Of a DNA stretch of 64,000 nucleotides, positions 9,570 through 21,200 are shown piece after piece. Each line of letters starts with the position of its first letter. The first letter of the stretch is position 1. The notes below the pieces were generated by a model, which had not been told where the DNA came from, searched no databases, and worked only from the letters and a program-made list of their open reading frames with translations. The position numbers and the translations under genes are program-made. Source of the stretch: Hofstenia miamia (taxonomy: Eukaryota > Xenacoelomorpha > Acoela > Hofsteniidae); assembly GCA_900660155.1 (NCBI GenBank), contig CABFPE010000056.1, positions 1,362,891 through 1,426,890 on the forward strand, given 5' to 3'.

Positions 9570-10949
9570 GTTCTATGTTTTCTTGACAATCATGCCATGT
9601 ACCTGGCATCTACTCAAGCTATCGAACGTATAGTTACAGCATTGCGCTAAGTAATTGCTCAGTACATTATGAATTTTAATTTGAGTTAAATTTTTATTTT
9701 GCACTTGTAGAATGGAAACTTTTAAAGCTGAAGGTTACCGATTAGGTCGGAAGTTTAATCTATAGATAGAGAGTGCATTTTATACATACAATTTGTTGCA
9801 AGCGGATACACATAAAAAGGCTTTAATATTTCAATGTTTTTGAAATCTATACAGTTTTGACAAGGCGACACCTATCTAGGTTTTGATCATTCATCAATAT
9901 ACTTCGATAAATGTAAATCTCTATTTAAACCAATATATAACACCGCTTGATCAAAAAAGAGGAACACAATTCAGGTCCCACCTCCATGTGGGTGGCTGGT
10001 GTTATTTAATAATATTTAAGAGAATTCCTATTGTGCCTAATAAAAGAAAGAAACAATATATACAGTCACGTTTGGTATTAGTAGTTTACTTTGTCGTTAT
10101 TGGTCATAAACTTGTTTATGATGTTTATAGTACAATTAATTCTATAGATAGCGACTCGAAACGTTAATGAAGACAGTACTAATAAAAAGTGATTTCGTTA
10201 GGGAAGCGGCTTCTAGTTTAGTTTGAGTCTGAAGAATATAGGTTTATGAATGCATGCACGATTCAGTTATGAATGTCCGCACGTTACAGACACCAGTTTT
10301 AAATTGTGCCCACGTTCGCTACAATGGCACTTCTAGCTTTCGTCCAATTTAGTATATAATAATTTGACGGCCATAATTTCCTGAGCCACACAAGCTGAGA
10401 ATTCCTTAGTCATGATTTAATTTTTTTATAAATGTATTTCCGAAAATGCAATATAATTGTTTTGGAAGCTTTGTCGTCTGATCAAGCTCTCAAAGGATTT
10501 AAATTATATTATTGCTCAATATATTCTTTTGAAGAACAATATTTGAAAATTGCTTAATTGCAATATAATTGATAGTATTCTTCCATTAGCAAAAACTAAT
10601 TTACACTGTTTTTAGAGAGCAACTAAGTGTCTCTTCCTTAATGTGAACTACTATCTAATTAGTAATACATATATATAAATATATATATTAATGTATCACT
10701 ATAGCTTACGATAGTAGTTTCTGTTCATAACAATTTTTCCTTCTTTCTGGTAAAATCAAATATAATTTCTCTCTATACCACTTTCTATTGAGAACTCCTA
10801 TTTTATTAGTATTCATTTTCATTAATATTTTTCTCGACGAAATTGCTAAGCGCGAGGCCCATGAGAACTCACCGGTTGGATAACAATGCTAAACCCAGTA
10901 CCATTAGAATTAACAATTCTTTTGTGTAAGCATCGTCATCGTGTAGCAA
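9570..10949. other. Upstream of the EF-hand gene; no further gene recognised
   Basis: This should contain the promoter and 5' UTR of the EF-hand gene, but I cannot place a TATA box or start site. The open frame at 9883-10167 shows no family resemblance. A patch GACTCGAAACGTTAATGAAG near 10150 resembles words seen at the ends of Penelope-like elements, without further support. Confidence 0.4.
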
Positions 10950-10999
10950 TTGTGAATATTATTTCCACAGAATCTGAGAGAAATATTTACATTTGAAAT

Positions 11000-11045
<46 letters not shown>

Positions 11046-11099
11046 AGTAATTTCAAATGTAAATATTTCTCTCAGATTCTGTGGAAATAATATTCACAA
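10950..11099. repeat. Perfect 54-bp inverted repeat around a TA tract, abutting a gap
   Basis: The arm at 10950-11003 is repeated exactly in reverse complement at 11046-11099. A TA dinucleotide tract forms the loop, and the second arm ends on the first N of the gap. Such a perfect palindrome beside a gap may be an assembly fold-back rather than biology. Confidence 0.9.
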
Positions 11100-11210
11100 N
11101 NNNNNNNNNNNNNNNNNNNNNNNNNNNNNNNNNNNNNNNNNNNNNNNNNNNNNNNNNNNNNNNNNNNNNNNNNNNNNNNNNNNNNNNNNNNNNNNNNNNN
11201 NNNNNNNNNN
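11100..11210. other. Assembly gap (111 N)
   Basis: A run of N. It is preceded by the palindrome arm and followed by a TA array at 11211-11240. Confidence 0.99.
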
Positions 11211-11238
<28 letters not shown>

Positions 11239-11241
<3 letters not shown>

Positions 11242-12818
11242 TACTAGGAAATATGTATTCGACCACCTTGCTATTTTGAATAAATAATGAACATTCATTG
11301 GATAGAGTGTGCCTAAGAGTATAACGAAGAGTTACTTTGATTGAGAAAGGAAAATCTGTATTTCTAATACCATAAGATATGTAAAATAACAATTGGCAAT
11401 TAATTTTTAATCAAAATTAGAAAATTTGTTTTGGAAAAATGTCCTCGGCCACCTGAAAAAATTTAAATAAATGACCAAATCCGAAAAACGTAAATTCAAA
11501 ATAAGATACATAAATGAATAATTGATGCAGTACAAGCACTTAGCAACAAAATTATCTTATCTAATATTTTGTAGGGTATCCCTTTGAGCGAATAACAGCT
11601 TCAAGACGATCAGAGGTTGAAGCAAAAAGTTTTTCAATAGAGCTGTTTGGAATTGAATAATTTTTTTTATTGCGTTCCAAAGCTCGTCTTCAGTGTGAAG
11701 AGTATGCTGCCCAATTTCATATTTGACCTCTTTCCACATATTTTAACGTTAAGGTCTGGAGATTGGCCAGGCCAGTCATCAAGAATAGCAACTTTGTCAT
11801 TTCTTTTGAAGTAATACTTGGAGCACCATCCTGATGATATATTGATCACTTGTAAGGAGTGGCAAGAGTTCATTTTCTAGAATCCCAACATAATAAGAGC
11901 TTATGAGAGTACCAGTGATGTGAACATCTTGCGAAAGCCACACTTCCATATTGCACCCTATACAATAATTCATGGTCCCTCGAGTAAGTTGCGGCAAGAA
12001 TCTGAACTTCTGCCCAATTTTTCTCTTTATCAACATTCTTTTCGATGAGTATAGCTCAAATCTCGACTCATTTGAAAATATAATATTAGACCAATGTGCA
12101 GATGAATTGTCTCTCATTAAATTGGCCCACCTCACCCGGCGTAATCTTTGATTTCAGGTTAAGAATGGCTTTCTGGGTGCAACGAAAATCCCAATTGATT
12201 ACTTCTTAAGGATGTTTCGCGCAGTTCTTGCTGTCACAATTTGACCATCAGCCCATTCCGTTCGAAATTCTTTAAAGTCTTCCTGGGATTTCACTTTGAA
12301 AGGCCCATAAGAATTGATTAGGAGGTTTTGAAGGTCTTCTTTGGTCTTCCGGACTTTGGCTTGGAAGCAATGATGTTTTCAGAAGTTAAACGTCTGATGA
12401 TATCCCCGACAGTACTTCGAGGTCGCTCTACAAGTCGGGCTATATTACGTTGACTCATCCCTTCAATATGTTTGGAGATAATCAACTCGCGGATGGCAAG
12501 AGGTACGTAACCAGGCATCATATATGGCGAAGAAGGACTTCTATTAGACATCTTCATAATAAATAGACTGAAAAAGCTCAACAAATGAAATTTTTTACAA
12601 ATTCTCTGATTTGGTCTGAAGTGGTCGAAAACATTTTTCCAAGAAAAGATTGCAGCATTTCTTCTTGAGATTTAAAGTAAACAGTGATAATTATGTCTCA
12701 ACATTGATGAATTCCTCTTTCTGCAAACCCAAATCTTATTAAAAAATAACTATGACATTCTTGGCGTGCATTTCTTAGAAATATTTATGACAAATCATGG
12801 GTGGCCGAATTCTTTTAT
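11239..12818. mobile_element. Tc1-like transposon with IR/DR-type ends, decayed
   Basis: Each end carries two copies of the same repeat in direct orientation about 185 bp apart: outer left near 11245-11268, inner left near 11431-11454, inner right near 12619-12643, outer right near 12800-12817. The shared core is close to GGAAAAATGTNNTCGRCCACYT. This is the IR/DR arrangement known from several Tc1-family elements such as Sleeping Beauty, where the transposase binds both copies. The outer ends run into TA arrays, the TA target of this superfamily. The internal gene is on the minus strand and broken. Confidence 0.85.
11557..12551 (-). pseudogene. Tc1-like transposase, broken
   Basis: Reading from a Met at 12551, the N-terminal paired-type helix-turn-helix is intact (Ser-Gln-Arg-Asn-Ile-Ala-Arg-Leu-Val...Ser-Thr-Val-Gly-Asp-Ile-Ile) and is followed by a Gly-Arg-Pro-Lys-Lys hook motif. 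The catalytic domain is split over at least three frames. The first catalytic motif reads Phe-Ser-Asn-Glu-Ser (Asp changed to Asn). The second, His-Gln-Asp-Gly-Ala-Pro, keeps its Asp. The third region reads Ser-Pro-Asp-Leu-Asn-Val-Lys-Asn-Met-Trp, where the family has Glu before Asn-x-Trp. With two of three catalytic residues changed and several frameshifts, it is inactive. Length (about 330 codons) is normal for Tc1. Confidence 0.85.
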
Positions 12819-12829
12819 ATATATATATA

Positions 12830-13929
12830 TATTTAGCCTGTTTTAGCTTAGTCCTCAAAGTTTTACTGTGTTTTACGCTAGTAAATAAGTTAAGGATGTG
12901 ATAATATAAAGCGTGTATTTATAATTAGCTGTTAAAAATTGTTGTAAATTTTAAGCTACACAGAAAAGATTTCAACTAAAGCCGCGTAGGCATATTTCCT
13001 CCTCATACTTTAACAAATGTTTGAATTCTTCTTTGGATGGAATCTAGTAACTTTTCAAATGTCGCAGTAAGGGAGACATTATCAGGCTTGCTGCTGTTGA
13101 GTTTATTCAAACAAAACAACAGTAATGCACTGTTGTGTCACACAAGAGACACAAACAGCAGAACACAACAGAGTCTTAAATTCATTTGTAAGATCAATTT
13201 AAATGATACCAAAAGTTTGAGACATTAGTTACCAAATTTCTTTTATGACAAAATATATTTACAGTAAACAAAAATGTATTTGAGATGATCTCACAAAAAA
13301 TATTTTTAACCACCCCAACAGCATTTTAGTAAATTTTCTTATTAAACAAAGAAAATACTGTCGAGCAGAATTTAGTAAAATTTAAAATGTATGTCCCAAG
13401 AATACATGTAAGTACAAGAAATGTAATGAATATGAATTTGTTCTACTTCTACATTTCTATTATATTGTTATCATCCAGATGTATTTAAAACTTTCACTTA
13501 TTATGAAACAATTTTCTATCATACTTATTTCATTTAAGAAGCTCTGCTCTGCATGGAGCATTTTATCAATAATGTTAGAGAAAATTATCATTCCCTTCTA
13601 CCCCAATAAAATTACAACTAAAATTTTGCTAATGTTTTGCAATACTCAAGCAAAAGTGAGGGCCAAAATTCTTACTAATGTTAGATTATCAATTTTTATC
13701 AAATGTTTTATTTTTGCCTTTTTTTCACAAAATCCTTAATTGAGGGTGTAATAGGTGTGGAGGAATGAGATTTTCAAATGTTGCTTTTTTGTTTGCGATT
13801 GAAGTAAATATTACATTTTGACTAAAAATAACTGCAAAATTGCTAAGATATATATTCTCTGTAGTGTGCCAAATGGTGTACATCTATATTTATTAAAAAA
13901 ACAAAGTGTAATTCTATCTAGCATCTGCA

Positions 13930-13961
<32 letters not shown>

Positions 13962-15896
13962 AATATATGTATGTATACCAACACATCTATTCCAAATTTA
14001 TTTCACTATGTTTACCTTATACATCTATAAATTAAACTTAATGTAAGAGTAATCTTTAATGTTCAGTAGTATTTGTAGAAATTTGTCAAAAAAAATATAT
14101 AAATGTGGGTTGTTAATATCGATAACCCAAGAGATTATAATTTACATGGCATAAATAACACAGTAACTAGCTTGTTAATGAATTTGGAAATATAAAACAT
14201 AATATGATGACCAAATTGTTTGCATCAAATACAAAATTGGAAATTTTGTGACCCTGAATTTTTATCGCCCACACAACATGTTGTAAAAAAAGTAACATAG
14301 AAATGGACAGTATTTTTTCAAATACATATTTTATAATATAATTTATTAATATAATAATTGAATAAAAAAATTAACAATATTATAATGCATCCTGAGGGTT
14401 TAATGTTGCCAAGTCAAGAGCAATTTATTTGGAAGGCTATCCAGACGAAAATACACCCCTCAAGTTTGTCAGTTAATAATTGACTTTATGGCAATCAAAT
14501 AGATAGCTTTTGATTTATTAAGTCGTTTTATAGCAATTCTTCTATAAGTGTAAAAGATTGCCTGAAAGGAACAATCTGATATCAAATCAAGCCACATATT
14601 TATGGACGAACTTGAGAGTGGTATGTTCACGTGGATGGCATTATGTATAGATCGTTCTTATGCAGGTATATCAAATTTCCATGTGACTAAGTTACAAAGT
14701 AATTCAAAAAAATTCAATATTTGTTCTGACATTATAAATATGGCAAATGTAATAATTCTCTAAAATATTTTGGAGAATAAACAACAGATTGCGTTTATTA
14801 GCTACCAACAAAAACAAAGATCTTTTGTGTGCAATATTGGTATTCGGCGTTATGAGGTCTCTATTAAAAGGTAAGGTTCTAAAATTCATTTCCATCAGGA
14901 ACTGTTGTTGGCACAATAGCTATTGAAAAAATAATATTTTTTTTCAAATCTCATTATCTTTAAGAAGATTTCTTTCTTGATCTACTCTATGTAATTGCTT
15001 ATTACATATACGTTTAAACCTCATTCATTAAGAATTATAATCTTAAAAACTTGAAAAAATTGGTGTAAATATTGATTAATGCTGCTCCATTCTCGTTATT
15101 GAATGAAAACTATCATTATTTTCCTGCATTAATTATCTAATAATAATCCAATAAACGTCTTGCATAATTTTTATTAATTTTGCCATTTGTGTAATACGGT
15201 AAATATTTGCAATGTTTTACCTTACCAACTGTTACGAGTAATTAATATATATTTCATAAATTTCAACATAGATCTATGGAAACATTTTAGCCCATACGAA
15301 TTGAACTTATACTTTAAATATGAAAAATGTATTCGACCTTTCATTACAGGCTAAATTCTAAAACAGAAAAAACGGAAAATTAATTATCTCTGCATCATCA
15401 AACGCCTTGTCAAGCTAGTGACAATTGGTAAATCCCCCGTCTCTCAAAATATTACTCTGTCTGCAACAGTAATTAATTTTTTTGTATAAGTTAATTGATA
15501 GAAAACTAATTTTGTTTCAGTTAATATATGTGTCTGTTGGAGTTAGCAAAAAATCCATCTGATGGGCATGTTTCTCAAAGCGTTTGGGTACATTTACTAT
15601 ATTTGAAAGAAAACGCAGCATTGACTAGTAAATATAATTTAAATGACTTGCAGATTTACTATATAGAAAATTCATTGTTCTCAAAGTATGATTTCATTTG
15701 TTAACCATTATCTAAATGATTAATCATGAAAGTTAGAGATTTTCAGTACTGATTCCCAATATCAAACAGGTTCTGGTTCAATGTAACATGATTATAGTTA
15801 AACAACTTTAATTAAGTGATTAAAAAAATTTCTTAGTTGTTGTAGTTATTTATGTGTCAAAATTTCAACTAAATCTTGTGCCTTAATAATACACTT
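12830..15896. other. No gene recognised
   Basis: AT-rich DNA with a TA-rich microsatellite near 13927-13975. The frames at 13479-13739 and 13818-14030 are low complexity and unlike known proteins. It lies between the divergent EF-hand and ASIC genes. Confidence 0.45.

Positions 15897-15974
<78 letters not shown>
15897..15974. repeat. (TA)n array flanking the Penelope-like relic, left
   Basis: TA dinucleotides interrupted by ACTG near 15939. A similar array closes the other side at about 16970-17011, so the element pair is bracketed by TA tracts. Confidence 0.95.
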
Positions 15975-15977
<3 letters not shown>

Positions 15978-16975
15978 TCTATAAGCACTTGTTGATGTAT
16001 TTGAACCACTTATTGGGAATCGTCAGAACACAATATTGGACAAATAAAACTTTACAAAAATACTACACTAAATGTTTAAGAAATTATATATAGATGCATT
16101 AACTAAAACAGAAAAGTTCGTTTGATAGATTTACTTGCTTGTTTAATATATAGCTATGATTTGTTTTTTAGTGTGATTGCTTCTTATATTTGGTGTTCTT
16201 TGTTCTTATAATATCAAAATTATTTTCTTTATGTTCGTAAGGATGTTGCTAGACTTCTGTGTTTAAATGTCAACTAAGATGTTCTTTCATTCTCTTTCCG
16301 AAGTGTCGAACTGTTTCACCAATGTACAATTGAATTAAGGACGTTGTTTCAAATTTTCTATTACATCCTTGGAAATTTATTGAATAATTAAACCTACAAG
16401 TTAAAGAGATTTATTGTAAATTACTATAAATTCAACACCAAGTTACATTATTGAAGAAAGAATTGAGGATCATTAATAAGAAACTTAAGCATGCTAAGAT
16501 ACGGACAATATTTCAATCATACAAAACAGAATATATATTTAAGAATAGAGATAAAATTCCTAAAGAGCTTGTTTCATCAATTGTTTATAGATTATAATGT
16601 GACAATTGCAATAAATTGTACATTGGTGAAACAGTTCGACATTTCGGAAAGAGAATAAAAGAGCATCTTAGTGGACATTTAAACAGAAGTCTACCAACAT
16701 CCTTAAGAACATAAAGAAAATAATTTTGATATTATAAGAACAAAGAACACCAAATAGAAGAAGCAATCATACTAAAAAACAAGATCATAGCTATATTTTA
16801 AACAAGCAAGTAAATCTATCAAACGAACTTATTTGTTTTAGTTAATGCATCTATATATAATTTCTTAAACATTTAGTGTAGTATTTTTGTAAAGTTCTAT
16901 TTGTCCAATATTGTGTTCTGACGATTGCCAATAAGTGGTTCAAATGCATCAACAAGTGCATATAGACTAATATAT
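15975..16975. mobile_element. Penelope-like element 3' ends, head-to-head inverted pair (fossil)
   Basis: Two copies of the same about 370-bp sequence lie in opposite orientation (about 15975-16345 on the minus strand, 16605-16975 on the plus strand), joined by about 260 bp of upstream coding sequence belonging to the right copy. The right copy encodes a recognisable GIY-YIG endonuclease region: a Cys-x2-Cys pair, Leu-Tyr-Ile-Gly-Glu-Thr, then Arg-Ile-Lys-Glu-His-Leu, preceded by the Pro-x-Glu-Leu-Val...Val-Tyr-Arg linker. This C-terminal domain is diagnostic for Penelope-like retroelements. Both copies are broken, with several breaks in the readable part. Inverted partial copies are a known habit of this group. 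The arms differ at a modest number of sites, suggesting a moderately old insertion. Confidence 0.8.
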
Positions 16976-16981
16976 ATATAT

Positions 16982-17011
<30 letters not shown>

Positions 17012-17012
<1 letters not shown>

Positions 17013-17700
17013 ATGTAATGCAAATAAATTTATAATGTAATGCAATTTCTTCAGAACACTAATATGATAGAAAAATTTAAATACCGTTAAACTGTAGCAA
17101 TATAAGTGTTAATCAACTCAATTATTTTCTCAATCAAGGACACTTTTATCTAAATTTTATTAATAGAAGTTAGTTAAGGAATTACATATAAATGCAAAAT
17201 TGTGTTTTCTATTCAAGTTCCAGAAATTTTTCTCGAATAAACTGTGCACACTATGTTTATATTATGGTTGTGATCTGTATGTCGACAAAATACAATATTA
17301 TTGGGGTATAATCTATTATTTAGTCTATGCTGCACAGAAATATAAATCAGCAGTTTTCTGATTACATCGCAAGAAATTGTCAAAACTGAGCTTTCCGTCT
17401 ATGGTTGTATTTCTTTTAATTGGGCATTGCATCTCACATTTTATATCTAAATATTAAAATCTATCTATGAAGAAAGAAATGCTTTGCAATAAAAATAAGT
17501 GCCCTAATTTCATAAATGTAGCCTATAATTTTTAAAATTACAAATATGTTGACACAGTTAGACAGCTATTTGCTTCCGTTTGCCATAACTTTCCTAAAAT
17601 CAAAGAATCACTTAAAATATATTTGTGATAGCATCCCGCATTTGTTGATTTCATTAACCAATCAGATAATGATGTCTACATTAATCTGACAAATTTAGTA
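17012..17700. other. Upstream region of the ASIC gene
   Basis: No other gene is seen. The ASIC frame stays open upstream of the chosen Met to a TAG at 17629-17631 but has no further Met. The promoter and transcription start cannot be placed by eye. Confidence 0.4.
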
Positions 17701-18267
17701 ATGAGCGTGCCTTTGGATGCTTCATCTAATAAATTGTGTGATGAAAAACTTTCAAATGATCCAACTTTGCTTCAGTACGCGAATTCTGCCACTTTACATG
17801 GCATTAAGTCTGTTTTATGTCCAGGAGCAAAGGTCACTGTGAAACGAATCGTTTGGAGTATCATTCTCTCTATTTTTGCCCTTACCTTCCTTCACACAGT
17901 CTATAGCAAGATCACTCTCTTCTTGCGATATGAGCACATCACTCAAGTTGATGAAGAATCAAAAACTTTAAAATTCCCCGCTCTGACTATTTGCAATGTG
18001 AATCCTGTAAGAGTGAGTGCTTTTACAAAGAATGATCTTTGGAATGCAGGAGAGATGTATGACCTTCTAGATAAAAACAAGAAGCTTTCTTCACACATTT
18101 CTAAGAAAGTCTCAAGCCATCTTCTTAAAATTTCGGACTTCAAAAATTACCGAAGTAGTCATTTCGATCTCCAAGATTTTCAACTTAGAGCCGGTCATCA
18201 GATGAAGGATATGCTTCTACGCTGTAAATGGCGAAACGAGAGATGTTATCACTATAATTTCACACCT
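17701..18267 (+). CDS. ASIC: Acid-sensing ion channel (DEG/ENaC family), exon 1
   Basis: Encodes residues 1-189 of a proton-gated, sodium-permeable trimeric plasma-membrane channel. Visible landmarks: Thr-Leu-His-Gly (residues 31-34) carries the His-Gly gating motif ahead of TM1. TM1 spans about residues 48-68 after Arg-Ile-Val-Trp. Tyr-Glu-His-Ile-Thr (77-81) keeps the His at the site of ASIC1 His73. Phe-Pro-Ala-Leu-Thr-Ile-Cys-Asn (92-99) and Phe-Thr-Lys-Asn-Asp-Leu (108-113) are family signatures. Arg-Ala-Gly-His...Met-Leu-Leu-Arg-Cys (163-175) begins the palm/finger region. The exon ends in phase 0 at Asn-Phe-Thr-Pro, with donor GTATGT at 18268. A long first coding exon ending here fits ASIC gene structure. 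The ASIC branch rather than other DEG/ENaC branches is inferred from the Thr-Leu-His-Gly and exon 2-4 motifs. Confidence 0.93.
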
Positions 18268-21200
18268 GTATGTATCTTAATTATTAAACAATGCGCATAT
18301 GAACTTATCTATGCAACTTACATAAAAAACAGTTACATAATAGAGTAATTCAATATAAAATCATTGTTAATTTTATTGAAAAGTTCCTTTTAAATACACT
18401 TAATTATGCAATTCAGAATTCTAAATTTTGATAAAATCCTAAATACGATTAAAATTATATTTTTTCACTAATTTTAATGCAAAAATAATTGCAAATATGT
18501 TTCTTAACAAATTTCTTTTAATTTTCAAACCCAAATGTTGCTTTCTTAAATTTGGATATATACAACGTAATTTTAATATGCATGGAATGTTCTCACATTT
18601 CATCAGGTATTGATTACCAGGCATCGCTTTACATTATTTGAAACATAATCCTATGTGGATTATTACATTTTTCAAAATTTACTTAAAATACTGTCCAGGA
18701 TCCCACTAACAACATTCCACAATCCGTTGCGCAAATTCGTCTCTAAATCTAAGCAATCTAATTAGCAATAGGCTTTTTTATAATATCATAAGGAAATATG
18801 CATTTGAATTTACAAATGTGACTTTCTTAAAACGCACTAAATATTTATAAATGTCTATGTTTACCTGGCATTACCTTGTGCTCAAATCTAATATCTACGT
18901 TTTAAGTTCCCAACTTTAGACCAATACGTTTTATGTACATAAAATTTATCTCAAAGTGCATTGCCTATTGTAGCTTATGTAATGGTGACCCTGAATTACA
19001 ACTAAACTAATAAAATCAGATCATAGAATTTTGGGAATAATAGAAATTCATAAATTATAATTCAGGAAGTTCTTCGGAGGTGTGACTACTCCATGTCTCG
19101 TTTACTGAACAAATATCTCCAATTGTACGATTGTTCTTATAACTTGGGAATTACCCAAACTTACATCAAATAATTTCTCAGTACTGTATAACAGTGATTA
19201 ACAATACTACCAGCATTAAAAATCGATGATTTTTCTTAGTATTAACATCATATATCATATCAATTAAATGTGCACATACAGATATGTAAAACTTTCAAAT
19301 GTTGAGTTTTGCCTTGTTTAATAACGGATAATTTGTTTTAGTCGATTAAAATTTTAATCAAATTTTTGTTTTTACAATGCGCTATTTTTGTATTCGAGCT
19401 TGTCGGCTATTTCCTCCTGGCTTTGGTATAACTGATACTTTTTTAATTATCTTATTCTTGATGTGCGACACTCAAATTATTATCAGCAAATTGCTTGCAT
19501 CCCACGAGAATTACACTTTTCACAATCACTTTCAAGTTATTTGAAAAAGTATGTTATTAAGTTCAGGCAATGCCTTGATTTTGTAAATGTTTCATTAAAC
19601 AATTATTCGAATTTGATTTACACCCAATGAATATTTGAGACTCCCCTATAGAACCACGCGTTGTCATTAATTCATATAAACTGTATATAATCCCCCAATT
19701 AAAATAATACAAACTCTATTCAATTATACACCGTTCTTTAAATTACATTTAACGGTTGACCAATCACAGCAATAATAATGTGGTATTTTTGAACAATATT
19801 TTTGGACCGAATTCCTTCCAGACTTTATCACAAAACCATATTATCGCTAATAAATTTTATGTGGCAAAAATATAAGTCTTTGAAATTTTATTAAATATAA
19901 TTGCAGCACGCATCAAATTAGTGATAATTTCATATTATTAAATTGAAGTCTGTTCATACAAGGGAGTACATTGACGCAATATTAATAATGTAAAGGAACA
20001 TAGAACGCTACAAAGGAAGAAATAATGCTGCATGTGATATTTCTCGTACAGGGCTTAATAATTAGGGTGTCTCACCCTTTCTTTTGGAACGAATTATTTA
20101 GAGATTACTAAACCAAAGTTTAACATCTCTGTAAATGACTTAACTTATCATTAAATATGATTACGTAAAAAATACTCATGCAATAAACTGTTACAAATAT
20201 GTAACACTAATTATCTTGACTTATATTACAACTCTTTTCCAAAATTCATGCAAACTATCCGGGCCATTGAACTCTTGTAAAGTATTTGAAAATTTGTAAA
20301 CAGTTTTAGAAAAAGCGATATCATTATTCACGTAAGAATAATATATTCAAGTCTCCTTAATGAATCAATTATTGAAATGAAGTAACACTTATGAACAAAG
20401 AATAGCCTTCACAGATTGTCATTTTTATCTACAAGGCCATTTGAAAATGAAGAAACTAAAAGTTTGCCATTGTTCTAAATCAGCTCATGGCTGTTGAAAA
20501 GTATTGATTTAAAGATAGGCATTCATTCTCAAAATACTAAAATATTTGTTTATAGAAATATTTTGCTGACTCAATTTCTGGATTTGCATTTTGACAAGCT
20601 CATTGAAATAGCACATTTTCATGGGCCTTTTTGATGTTACATGATGTTTGCTATGTATCGCCGAAGCCTCTAAGCTATATTCAACAACTGAATATGTTAA
20701 ATCTGTAAAATTGTTCATACTTTTTATGCCACTTTTGTTGACTAATCTAAAATATAAGAAAAGCTTTGTAAGAATTTATGGGTAGGGCCTAGAAATATGA
20801 GCATAAATAAAATTTGCGGATAGCGTTAGCATTAGTTTAGAGTTATTTATATATTAGTTGTTGAAATTGAACCGACTGGTATTCGAGAGGGGACAGGTAT
20901 CATAAATATCCTCCCCACACAGGCCTAATTTACACTATGATACACCATTTAGTCAAACATGACATACACGAATATGTACCACTCGAATTTTATTTGAGCT
21001 GAATTTATGTTATAGGGTAAGTGTAGGGAGTACCGTTAAGCTCATTTGCCTTATTGCATAAACAAGGATTATATATCTAGGTATAGTAATGGGAAAAATT
21101 TGTTTACTTAATTAGATAGCAGGCCTAATGACATCACAGGTAGCTGGAGTAGGTAATATAGCTTCATTTTCAGCCTAAATCTCAAGAATTGTTTAGCACA

